Shown piece after piece: positions 6,179-12,068 of a stretch of 12,940 nt of DNA. Below the pieces are notes generated by a model. It was not told the origin of the DNA. It saw only the letters and a program-made list of their open reading frames with translations, and did no database searches. Positions within the stretch are counted from its first letter, which is position 1. The number at the start of each line of letters is the position of its first letter. A program made the translations under genes and the position numbers. The DNA comes from Anaerolineae bacterium (lineage in GTDB: Bacteria > Chloroflexota > Anaerolineae > JAADDB01), in contig WGAA01000095.1 in assembly GCA_015489285.1 (NCBI GenBank), forward strand, positions 1-12,940. Direction: 5' to 3'.

Positions 6179-7081
6179 ATGGCTATCGTTACGATGAAAC
6201 AACTGTTGGAAGCTGGGGTTCACTTCGGCCACCGTACCCGCCGTTGGAACCCCAAGATGAAGCCGTACATCTTCACCGAACGCAACGGCATCCACATCCT
6301 CGACCTCCAACAAACCATCCGCCAGCTCACCAAAGCGTACAACCTGGTACGCGACACCGTCCGGGATGGGGGGACCATCCTCTACGTGGGGACGAAGAAG
6401 CAGGCCCAACAGACCATCAAGGAGAACGCGGAACGGGTGGGCATGCCCTACGTCGTCACCCGCTGGTTGGGAGGGACCCTCACCAACTTCCAGACCATCC
6501 GCCAACGGGTGGATTACCTGGAGGAGCTGGAGCGCCGACGGGATGAGGGGGAATTCGCCCGGCTTCCCAAGAAGGAAGCCCTGAAGCTCAACCGCCTCAT
6601 CGAAAAGCTGGAATACCGGGTCGGCGGCCTGCGCAACATGCACGACCTCCCCGACCTGGTGTTCATCGTGGATGTCCGTCGGGAGGAACTGGCCGTCAAA
6701 GAGGCCAACCGCCTGGGTATCCCCATCATCGCAATGGTGGATACCAACTGCGATCCCGACCCCATCGACCTGGTCATCCCCTCCAACGATGACGCCATCC
6801 GGGCCATCAAACTCATCGTGGGGAAGATCACCGAGGCCGTGGAAGAGGGCCAGCGCATGAGGGAAGCCCTCCTCGCGGAAGAGGCCGCGGAGGAGGAGGC
6901 CCTGGAAGAGCTGGCCGCGGAGGAACCCGAGGAAGTGCTCTACAGCGAGGAGGACTTCGAGAAGTTCGAAGAGGTTGAAGAGGAAGCCGGCCCCGCGTTG
7001 GAATACGAGGAGGAGCCGGAGCCGTATGAAGAACTGGCACAAGCTTACGCCGAAGAATTCGAAGAAGAGGAAGAGGAATAA
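6179..7081 (+). CDS. rpsB: 30S ribosomal protein uS2 with long acidic C-terminal tail
   Basis: uS2 binds the small subunit near the mRNA exit and the anti-Shine-Dalgarno region. Residues 1-225 are typical: MKQLLEAGVHFGHRTRRWNPKM at 6-27, FTERNGIHILDLQQT at 32-46, then WLGGTLTNFQTI at 96-107, and DLPDLVFIVDVRRE with IPIIAMVDTN and IDLVIPSNDDAIRAI at 157-210. The start is the ATG preceded by GAGGAGGG (6165-6172) at about 6 nt; the frame is open further upstream, but only this start gives the conserved N-terminus. At 300 residues it is longer than most S2 proteins because of an extension (about 233-300) with 34 Glu and one Asp in 68 residues, ending in six Glu. It overlaps the tsf start by one base (TAATG), so the two are probably translationally coupled. 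Confidence 0.96.
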   Translation: MAIVTMKQLLEAGVHFGHRTRRWNPKMKPYIFTERNGIHILDLQQTIRQLTKAYNLVRDTVRDGGTILYVGTKKQAQQTIKENAERVGMPYVVTRWLGGTLTNFQTIRQRVDYLEELERRRDEGEFARLPKKEALKLNRLIEKLEYRVGGLRNMHDLPDLVFIVDVRREELAVKEANRLGIPIIAMVDTNCDPDPIDLVIPSNDDAIRAIKLIVGKITEAVEEGQRMREALLAEEAAEEEALEELAAEEPEEVLYSEEDFEKFEEVEEEAGPALEYEEEPEPYEELAQAYAEEFEEEEEE

Positions 7082-7680
7082 TGAGCAAGAAAATCCCAGC
7101 CGAACTCGTCAAACAACTGCGCCAGGCCACAGGCGCGGGTATTCTGGACTGCCGTAAGGCCCTGGAAGAAGCCGATGGCGATCTGGAGCGAGCCGCGGAA
7201 ATCCTCCGGGAGTGGGGCATTGCCAAGGCCGCGAAGAAGATGAGCCGAGAGGCTCGCGAGGGCATCATCGGCACGTACGTGCACATGGGGGGGAAGATGG
7301 CCGGTATGGTCGAGCTGAATTGCGAGACCGATTTCGTAGCCCGCACCCCCGAATTCCAGCAACTGGCCCACGACCTGGCCATGCAGGTCGTCGCGGCCCG
7401 GCCCCAGTACCTCTCCCGAGAGGACGTCCCGGCCGAAGTCCTCGAGCGGGAAAAGGAAATCCTGCGCACCCAGTTGGCCGACTCCGGGAAGCCGGAGCAC
7501 ATCATCGAACGCATCATCGAGGGCAAACTCAACAAGTGGTTCGAGGAGGTATGTCTCCTGGAACAGCCCTTCATCAAGGATGAGGAGAAGACCATCGAGG
7601 AGCTGATCAAGGAGCACATCGCCCGTCTGGGAGAAAACATCGTCATACGTCGCTTCGCCCGCTTCGAAGTGGGCGAGTAA
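7081..7680 (+). CDS. tsf: Elongation factor Ts (short form)
   Basis: EF-Ts releases GDP from EF-Tu during translation elongation. The 199-residue product has the N-terminal UBA-like module with TGAGILDCRKALEEADGD (17-34), followed by the core with GMVELNCETDFVAR at 75-88, where TDFV is the segment that contacts EF-Tu. The C-terminal IARLGENIVIRRFARFEVGE is also typical. The length is close to the short EF-Ts of Thermus rather than the roughly 280-residue E. coli form, so one of the duplicated core subdomains and the coiled-coil portion are reduced or absent. It follows rpsB with a one-base overlap, the nearly universal rpsB-tsf order, and is followed 10 nt after its stop by a strong terminator. 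Confidence 0.96.
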   Translation: MSKKIPAELVKQLRQATGAGILDCRKALEEADGDLERAAEILREWGIAKAAKKMSREAREGIIGTYVHMGGKMAGMVELNCETDFVARTPEFQQLAHDLAMQVVAARPQYLSREDVPAEVLEREKEILRTQLADSGKPEHIIERIIEGKLNKWFEEVCLLEQPFIKDEEKTIEELIKEHIARLGENIVIRRFARFEVGE

Positions 7681-7690
7681 CCAAGAGGGA

Positions 7691-7724
7691 AGAAAAGGGC
7701 GGGTTCATCCCCGCCCTTTTCTTT
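7691..7724 (+). terminator. Rho-independent terminator of rpsB-tsf
   Basis: AGAAAAGGGCGGG (7691-7703) and CCCGCCCTTTTCT (7710-7722) form a perfect 13-bp stem with loop TTCATC. The 3' arm ends in TTTTCTTT, providing the U-rich tract. It begins 10 nt after the tsf stop. Confidence 0.92.
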
Positions 7725-7740
7725 ACATGAAAGCGTGGTT

Positions 7741-7775
7741 CAGACTTCCGAGGTCTGAGAGACCTCGGAAGTCTG
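7741..7775. repeat. Perfect 16-bp inverted repeat with 3-nt loop
   Basis: CAGACTTCCGAGGTCT (7741-7756) and its exact complement AGACCTCGGAAGTCTG (7760-7775) flank GAG. It lies 16 bp beyond the tsf terminator and has no T-run. A near-perfect palindrome of this kind in a repeat-rich gap resembles a dispersed REP-like element, but other copies would be needed to show that. Confidence 0.75.
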
Positions 7776-7794
7776 GAGGGCCCCGGCTCGCCGA

Positions 7795-7848
7795 CGTGAT
7801 GCGTGATACGTGATGCGTGATACGTAACGGCATTCGTCATGCGTCAGG
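7795..7848 (+). repeat. Heptamer tandem repeat block A (CGTGATR type)
   Basis: The units read CGTGATG, CGTGATA, CGTGATG, CGTGATA, CGTAACG, then a 5-nt break GCATT, followed by CGTCATG and CGTCAGG. Seven near-identical heptamers beginning CGT are visible. Confidence 0.8.
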
Positions 7849-7881
7849 CGCCGGTGAGAGAGTCGGCACTGCAGGAGCAAA

Positions 7882-7909
7882 CGTGATACGTGATTCGTAA
7901 TGCGTAATT
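7882..7909 (+). repeat. Heptamer tandem repeat block B
   Basis: Four heptamers with no gap: CGTGATA, CGTGATT, CGTAATG, CGTAATT. It is related to block A by the CGTGAT core and is in the same seven-base register as blocks C and D. Confidence 0.8.
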
Positions 7910-7960
7910 TGGGCAAGAGGGTTGGCGCTGTAGGGCTAATCTTGTCTTCGCGCCGGTCCC

Positions 7961-7993
7961 TTAATCGTTAATTGTCAATCGTTAATCGTTGTC
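7961..7993 (+). repeat. Heptamer tandem repeat block C (CGTTAAT type)
   Basis: A partial unit TTAAT is followed by CGTTAAT (7966), TGTCAAT, CGTTAAT and CGTTGTC. The AT-rich variant of the CGTNNNN heptamer starts 84 nt (12 x 7) after block B. Confidence 0.75.
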
Positions 7994-8007
7994 TTTCTAC
8001 GCCATCC

Positions 8008-8035
8008 GGTTACTCGTTACTCGTCACTCGTTAGC
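8008..8035 (+). repeat. Heptamer tandem repeat block D (CGTTACT/CGTCACT type)
   Basis: The units GGTTACT, CGTTACT (8015), CGTCACT and CGTTAGC run without gaps. The second unit starts 49 nt (7 x 7) after the first full unit of block C. Its last two units recur in block E. Confidence 0.75.
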
Positions 8036-8063
8036 CATAGGCCGCAGGCCTTCGCGAGGATGA

Positions 8064-8085
8064 GCCGGGCGGTTTAGCGCCCGGC
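8064..8085. repeat. GC-rich hairpin within the heptamer repeat region
   Basis: GCCGGGCG (8064-8071) pairs with CGCCCGGC (8078-8085) around GTTTAG. The 3' half of this hairpin reappears in altered form (TTTAGCACCCGGC, 8162-8174) without its 5' arm, just before pyrH. Confidence 0.6.
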
Positions 8086-8107
8086 GTTGCTGGGCCATCC
8101 TTTCGTT

Positions 8108-8156
8108 CGTCGTTCGTCGTTGGTCGGTCGTCGGTCGTCACTCGTTAGCCGTAGGG
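8108..8156 (+). repeat. Heptamer tandem repeat block E (CGTCGTT/CGTCGGT type)
   Basis: Seven units: CGTCGTT, CGTCGTT, GGTCGGT, CGTCGGT, CGTCACT, CGTTAGC, CGTAGGG. The internal CGTCACT-CGTTAGC pair is shared with block D, so the blocks are related by duplication as well as by local expansion. Confidence 0.78.
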
Positions 8157-8210
8157 CGCAGTTTAGCACCCGGCATGACGCGGGTTTTCTACACAGCGAG
8201 GATGAGGCTC

Positions 8211-8927
8211 ATGGACAGCATTCGCTATCACCGGGTATTGCTCAAGCTGGGAGGAGAGGCCCTGGCCGGACCCAAGGGATTCGGCATCGATCCCAAGCGG
8301 GCCGAGGAGGTCGCGGCCAAGGTGAGGGAGGTGAAGGACCTGGGCGTGGAGATTGCCATCGTCATCGGCGCGGGCAACCTCTGGCGGGGCAAGGACGGCC
8401 TGGCCCACGGCATGGAACGCACTACCGCCGATCACATCGGCATGCTCGCCACGGTGATGAACGCCCTGGCCCTGAAGGACGCGTTCGAGCGCCTGGGGAT
8501 GGAAACCCGGGTCCAGACGGCCATCGAGATGCGCGCCATTGCCGAACCTTACATTCGGGGGCGCGCCATTCGGCACCTGGAGAAGGGCCGAGTTGTCATC
8601 CTGGGCGCGGGCACGGGAAATCCCTACTTCACGACCGACACGGCAGCCGCGCTGCGGGCCATGGAGGTGGACGCGGAAGTCCTCATCAAGGCGACCAAGG
8701 TGGATGGGGTGTACGAGGAGGATCCGACCCTGAATCCCAACGCCCGCAAGTTCGACCGCCTGACCTACCTGGAGGCCCTCAACCTGCGGGTGGGCGTCAT
8801 GGACAGCACGGCCATCACCCTGTGCATGGACAACGACCTGCCCATTATCGTCGCCAACCTGTGGGAAGAAGGCGCCCTCGTGCGCATCGTCCGGGGGGAA
8901 CCGGTGGGCACCCTGATATACCACTGA
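8211..8927 (+). CDS. pyrH: UMP kinase (uridylate kinase), PyrH
   Basis: PyrH phosphorylates UMP to UDP in pyrimidine nucleotide synthesis; bacterial enzymes are hexameric members of the amino-acid kinase family. The 238-residue product shows the glycine-rich phosphate loop LLKLGGEALAG (10-20), VIGAGNLWRG (51-60), DHIGMLATVMNALALKDAF (74-92) and GAGTGNPYFTTDTAAALRA (132-150), followed by IKATKVDGVYEEDP (159-172). The common LSGE of the first loop is LGGE here. Upstream in-frame ATGs exist at 8175 and 8202. I prefer 8211 because the product then begins just before the first conserved strand, GAGG at 8198-8201 is well placed, and ATG 8175 lies at the end of a repeat copy. The classic neighbour frr is absent: nadD converges 16 nt downstream. 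rpsB-tsf-pyrH order is common, but here a terminator and repeats split the group. Confidence 0.94.
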   Translation: MDSIRYHRVLLKLGGEALAGPKGFGIDPKRAEEVAAKVREVKDLGVEIAIVIGAGNLWRGKDGLAHGMERTTADHIGMLATVMNALALKDAFERLGMETRVQTAIEMRAIAEPYIRGRAIRHLEKGRVVILGAGTGNPYFTTDTAAALRAMEVDAEVLIKATKVDGVYEEDPTLNPNARKFDRLTYLEALNLRVGVMDSTAITLCMDNDLPIIVANLWEEGALVRIVRGEPVGTLIYH

Positions 8928-8929
8928 GC

Positions 8930-8941
8930 GGGGGATCCCCC
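8930..8941. repeat. 12-bp palindrome between converging pyrH and nadD
   Basis: GGGGGATCCCCC is a perfect palindrome filling most of the 16-bp gap between the two stop codons. It has no loop or T-run, so it is not a standard terminator. Confidence 0.5.
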
Positions 8942-8943
8942 CT

Positions 8944-9555
8944 CTACCCCTTGTACAACCCGTGCTTGTAGATGTACGCCTCTACCGCGGGGGACACCTG
9001 GTAACGGATCGTCCGGCCCTGGCGTACCCGGGCCTGGATCACGTGGGATGCCAGCTCCAATTCGGGCATGTCCAGAATGCGCACGCGCTCCCGGATCCCC
9101 GGCAGGCGGGACTCGAGATAATCCCAATCCAGCTCCACGTCGAACCGGGTCAGGGCCACCAGATGGCACATGGCCAGGAGCTCCTGGGGTTTGTACCAGT
9201 TGGGCAAATCGGCCAGGGAATCGAAGCCCATGAGGAAGTACAACTCCACCGGGGGAGGATACTGTTCCCGGATGATGCGCACCATATCCACCGTGTAGTG
9301 GGGGCCGGGGCGATCGGCATCGACCCGGCTGAGGAAAAAGGTGGGATGGTCCGCGATGGCCAGGGACACCATAGTCAAACGGTGCTCCACCGGCGTCAGT
9401 CGCCGATCCCGTTTATGGGGCGGATCACCGGCCGGCACGAACAGCACCCGGTCCAGCGCCAGCTGATCGCGTGCCTCCTCGGCCAGGATCAAATGCCCCA
9501 TATGTGGGGGGTCGAAAGTGCCGCCCAGAATTCCCACCCGGCGAACACGCGTCAT
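8944..9555 (-). CDS. nadD: Nicotinate-mononucleotide adenylyltransferase, NadD
   Basis: NadD joins nicotinate mononucleotide and ATP to give deamido-NAD in NAD synthesis. The 203-residue product begins with GILGGTFDPPHMGHLILAE (8-26), the nucleotidyltransferase HxGH motif. It continues with FVPAGDPPHK (39-48), HRLTMVSLAI (58-67), GFDSLADLPNWYKPQELL (110-127) and the C-terminal IRYQVSPAVEAYIYKHGLY. The second family motif, normally ISSTxIR, reads LASHVIQ at 168-174, with Gln where the Arg is expected. The ATG overlaps the obgE stop in ATGA (9552-9555), indicating translational coupling; obgE-nadD is a frequent pair. The family assignment is firm, but the changed motif deserves a check. Confidence 0.93.
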   Translation of the reverse strand: MTRVRRVGILGGTFDPPHMGHLILAEEARDQLALDRVLFVPAGDPPHKRDRRLTPVEHRLTMVSLAIADHPTFFLSRVDADRPGPHYTVDMVRIIREQYPPPVELYFLMGFDSLADLPNWYKPQELLAMCHLVALTRFDVELDWDYLESRLPGIRERVRILDMPELELASHVIQARVRQGRTIRYQVSPAVEAYIYKHGLYKG

Positions 9556-10859
9556 GCCAGGTCCCCCTCATACGTCCAAACGAGCTCCACGTTGCCGATA
9601 CGCACCGTATCCCCCTCCTGTACGCCCGCCTTCTCCAGCGCCTCTGTAATCCCGCGGTGGTCCAGGATGCGCTGGAAGCGCATCACCGAGTCGTAATAAT
9701 CCCAGTTCGTCTTGTTGGCCAGGCGTTCGATGGCCTTGCCCCGCACAATCCACACCCCCTCCTCGGGGTCGTACTCCACCGTAAACGCGTCCTCATCCTC
9801 CTCCAGGCGCCACACCCGGACCTCCTTCGGGCGAATGGGCTCCGGCTCCGGGGCCTCCTCGAGCATCTGGACCACCCGTTGCAGCATGGCCTCCACCCCT
9901 TCCCCCGTCGCCGCGGAGATGGCCATCGGTTCCCGGACCCCTTTCGCCTCCAGTGCGGCCTTGATCTGGGGCCAGCGGGCCCGCACCTCGGGCACGTCGA
10001 TCTTGTTCACAACGACCAGCTGGGGTTTCTGCGCCAGGGTCGGGCTGTACTCCCGCAACTCCCGGTTGATGGCCTCGAAATCGGCCACCGGATCCTCACC
10101 GGTGCCGTCCAGCAGGTGGATGAGCACGCGCGTCCGTTCCACGTGGCGGAGGAACCGGTCCCCCAATCCGGCCCCCTTGTGGGCCCCTTCGATGAGCCCC
10201 GGGATGTCCGCAACAACGAAATCCCGGTTTCCCACCTGGACCAGGCCCAGGTTGGGTTGCAGGGTGGTGAAGGGGTAATCCGCGATTTTGGGTCGGGCGT
10301 TGCTGATGCGCGAGAGGAGGGTGGACTTCCCCGCGTTGGGCTTCCCCACGATCCCCACGTCGGCCAGGAGTTTGAGCTCCAGGCGGAGCCACCGCTCCTC
10401 CCCGGGCTCCCCCTTCTCCGCGATGCGGGGCGCCTGGCGGGTGCTGCTCTTGAAGGCCATATTTCCCCGGCCGCCCCGGCCCCCCCGAGCAACCAGGACC
10501 TTCTGGCCGGGCTCGGTGAGGTCGGCGAGGAGCTCCCCCGTCTCCGCGTCGTACACCATTGTGCCCGGCGGCACGGGAATGTACACATCCTTCCCCGCCC
10601 GTCCGTGCTGGCCCTTGCCCCGACCGTGTTGTCCTCGTTCCGCGCGGTAGTGCACCTTGTAGCGGAAGGGGAGGAGGGTACTCACATGGGGGTCGACGAC
10701 CAGGTACACGTCCCCCCCTTTACCCCCACTGCCCCCGGCCGGTCCTCCGCGGGGCACGAACTTCTCCCGGCGGAAGGCAACCACCCCGTTGCCCCCGTCC
10801 CCGGCCTTCACGTAGATTTTAGCCTCATCGTACAGCATGGACTCCGCTTCTCGGCCCAT
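9552..10859 (-). CDS. obgE: Obg/CgtA GTPase with C-terminal OCT domain
   Basis: Obg is an essential GTPase in large-subunit ribosome assembly and is linked to the stringent response because it binds ppGpp. The 435-residue product has the glycine-rich Obg fold at about residues 8-165 (KAGDGGNGVVAFRREKFVPRGG at 18-39; ARGGRGGRGN at 124-133). The G domain follows with G1 GKPNAGKST at 172-180, a switch I threonine pair at 198-199, G3 DIPG at 218-221, G4 NKID at 285-288 and G5 SAA at 315-317. The OCT domain spans about 345-430, with FTVEYDPEEGVWIVRGKAIERL at 359-380. I took ATG 10859, 6 nt after the DUF1634 stop, with GAAGGGTGA upstream; ATG 10838 (MLYDEAKIY) is an equally conserved start with a weaker ribosome site. 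It overlaps nadD by 4 nt. Confidence 0.95.
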   Translation of the reverse strand: MGREAESMLYDEAKIYVKAGDGGNGVVAFRREKFVPRGGPAGGSGGKGGDVYLVVDPHVSTLLPFRYKVHYRAERGQHGRGKGQHGRAGKDVYIPVPPGTMVYDAETGELLADLTEPGQKVLVARGGRGGRGNMAFKSSTRQAPRIAEKGEPGEERWLRLELKLLADVGIVGKPNAGKSTLLSRISNARPKIADYPFTTLQPNLGLVQVGNRDFVVADIPGLIEGAHKGAGLGDRFLRHVERTRVLIHLLDGTGEDPVADFEAINRELREYSPTLAQKPQLVVVNKIDVPEVRARWPQIKAALEAKGVREPMAISAATGEGVEAMLQRVVQMLEEAPEPEPIRPKEVRVWRLEEDEDAFTVEYDPEEGVWIVRGKAIERLANKTNWDYYDSVMRFQRILDHRGITEALEKAGVQEGDTVRIGNVELVWTYEGDLA

Positions 10860-10865
10860 TCCGTC

Positions 10866-11225
10866 TCACCCTTCCACGTGAATACTCATCAGCAACTCGA
10901 CGAACACGACCAACCCGGCCATCGTATTCACCCATGCCCGCTGCTTCACGAACAGGATGAGGGCCAAGAGCACCCGTAACAAAGGCAACAAGGCCAGGAG
11001 GACGATTCCCGCGCTCATGGCCCACAGGCCCCAGGCCACCCCCGTCCCGTGAATCAGGCGACCGATGGGAATGGCCGCCGGTCCGGGAAACTGGTGGATG
11101 GGCGTGGACAGGGCCACGTCCACGAAGCCCACGGCCATGAGCCCCACCGCGACGAAGGATACGACGGCCGCGATGCGACGCATCAACGTTTCCAGCTGTA
11201 AGGATTCCTCCGTCTGGCGCGACAT
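10866..11225 (-). CDS. DUF1634 family membrane protein
   Basis: The 119-residue product has three predicted membrane segments, at about residues 14-39, 64-92 and 98-116, separated by short loops. Its size, layout and position directly after a TauE/SafE permease fit the DUF1634 family, whose members commonly sit next to such permeases. Its function is unknown; a small partner subunit of the permease is the natural guess. I used the ATG at 11225, preceded by GGAGGTAAGGGAGGG, giving a start 32 nt after the permease stop. The same frame remains open further upstream across the permease gene, but that stretch has no membrane or family character. It ends 6 nt before obgE, so it is in the same transcription unit. 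Confidence 0.75.
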   Translation of the reverse strand: MSRQTEESLQLETLMRRIAAVVSFVAVGLMAVGFVDVALSTPIHQFPGPAAIPIGRLIHGTGVAWGLWAMSAGIVLLALLPLLRVLLALILFVKQRAWVNTMAGLVVFVELLMSIHVEG

Positions 11226-11257
11226 CGTCCCTCCCTTACCTCCGGTGCCCTCTCGGC

Positions 11258-12034
11258 TCAACCGCCGAGACTGTGCAGCAACATCTGAATCCCGATGAAG
11301 ATCATGAGAACGACCAGGGCGCTGCGCACCCAGGCAACCCGCAGCCGCGACATCAAGCGAACGCCCAGCATGGCCCCGGAAAAGATCCCCAGAGCCGTGG
11401 GGATAACCACCAGCGGGTGCACATCCCCCCGACCATAGTATACGAACACACTGGCGGCCGCGGTAATCCCGACCATGAAATTGCTTGTGGCCGTCGCGAC
11501 GCCCAAAGGAACGCCCATGATCGCGTACATGATGGGCACTTTGATGAAGCCGCCCCCCACCCCCAACAACCCGGACGCCATCCCCGCAAGGAAGGACATC
11601 CCCAGGCCAAAGGGCCAGTGGCGGATTGTGTACTCCCGGGTGAACAGCGTCTCCGGCGTCGTCGAGGGGCGAGTACGGGCCTTGTACAGGGTGTATCCTG
11701 CGGTGAAGAAGACGGAGAGGGCGAAGAGGATCCCCAGGGTGCGCGGGCTCACGTGCCCGGCCAGGAGGCCACCGCCGATAGCGCCGGCCGTTGTCGCCAC
11801 CTCCAGGCGAAGGGCCAAGCCCACATCCGCCCCGCGTCCGGGGGGCATCATTGCGGCCACCCCGGCCGACGTCGCGATGACCCCCACCAAACTCGTTCCC
11901 ACGGCCGTGCGAATGGACATGTGGAAGAGCAGGGTCAACGCGGGGACCAGGAAAACGCCTCCGCCCAATCCCAAGAGAGCGCCTAATATGCCGGCCAGCA
12001 AACCGGTAACGAACAGCCCGAGAACGATCACCAC
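11258..12034 (-). CDS. TauE/SafE (DUF81) family sulfite/anion exporter-like permease (GTG start)
   Basis: This 258-residue integral membrane protein has about eight hydrophobic segments in two homologous halves. Half one carries GALLGLGGGVFLVPALTLL (18-36) and AVGTSLVGVIATSAG (44-58). Half two carries SGLLGVGGGFIKVPIMYAI (154-172) and ATATSNFMVGITAAASVF (180-197). The paired G-x-GGG-x2-x-VP motifs define the TauE/SafE family, whose studied members move sulfite, sulfoacetate or other small anions. The substrate here is not deducible. The likely start is the first of two adjacent GTG codons (12034), with GGAG 6 nt upstream; GTG 12031 is the alternative. It lies 34 nt after the GAF gene and 32 nt before the DUF1634 gene, all on the minus strand, which points to one operon. 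Confidence 0.88.
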   Translation of the reverse strand: MVIVLGLFVTGLLAGILGALLGLGGGVFLVPALTLLFHMSIRTAVGTSLVGVIATSAGVAAMMPPGRGADVGLALRLEVATTAGAIGGGLLAGHVSPRTLGILFALSVFFTAGYTLYKARTRPSTTPETLFTREYTIRHWPFGLGMSFLAGMASGLLGVGGGFIKVPIMYAIMGVPLGVATATSNFMVGITAAASVFVYYGRGDVHPLVVIPTALGIFSGAMLGVRLMSRLRVAWVRSALVVLMIFIGIQMLLHSLGG

Positions 12035-12068
12035 CTTCCACTCCGGCTAGCGAGGTGTTCCTGCGACC

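Larger units (their letters stand above)
7725..8210. other. Gene-free repeat-rich gap between tsf and pyrH
   Basis: No supportable gene lies in these roughly 490 bases on either strand. They hold the 16-bp inverted repeat, heptamer blocks A-E, the GC-rich hairpin, and two divergent copies of a 19-nt spacer (7862-7880 and 7921-7939, 13 of 19 matches). I see no good sigma-70 promoter for pyrH here. Confidence 0.75.

Noticed and set aside
7795..8156. CRISPR array in the tsf-pyrH gap
   Set aside because: The repeated unit is 7 nt, directly tandem and degenerate, with no 25-37 nt repeats separated by unique spacers and no cas genes.
8175..8210. pyrH start at ATG 8175 or 8202
   Set aside because: Neither has a well-spaced ribosome site, and 8175 sits at the edge of an intergenic repeat. 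ATG 8211 gives the usual UMP kinase N-terminus.
9471..10979. A 502-codon open frame on the plus strand opposite obgE and nadD
   Set aside because: It is a shadow of the conserved obgE coding pattern. The product is His/Leu/Pro/Gly-rich and resembles no family.
11226..12041. Upstream extension of the DUF1634 frame to a start at 12041
   Set aside because: The extra segment lies in another frame of the TauE/SafE gene, is Gly/Arg-rich and non-membrane, and an ATG with a good ribosome site exists at 11225.
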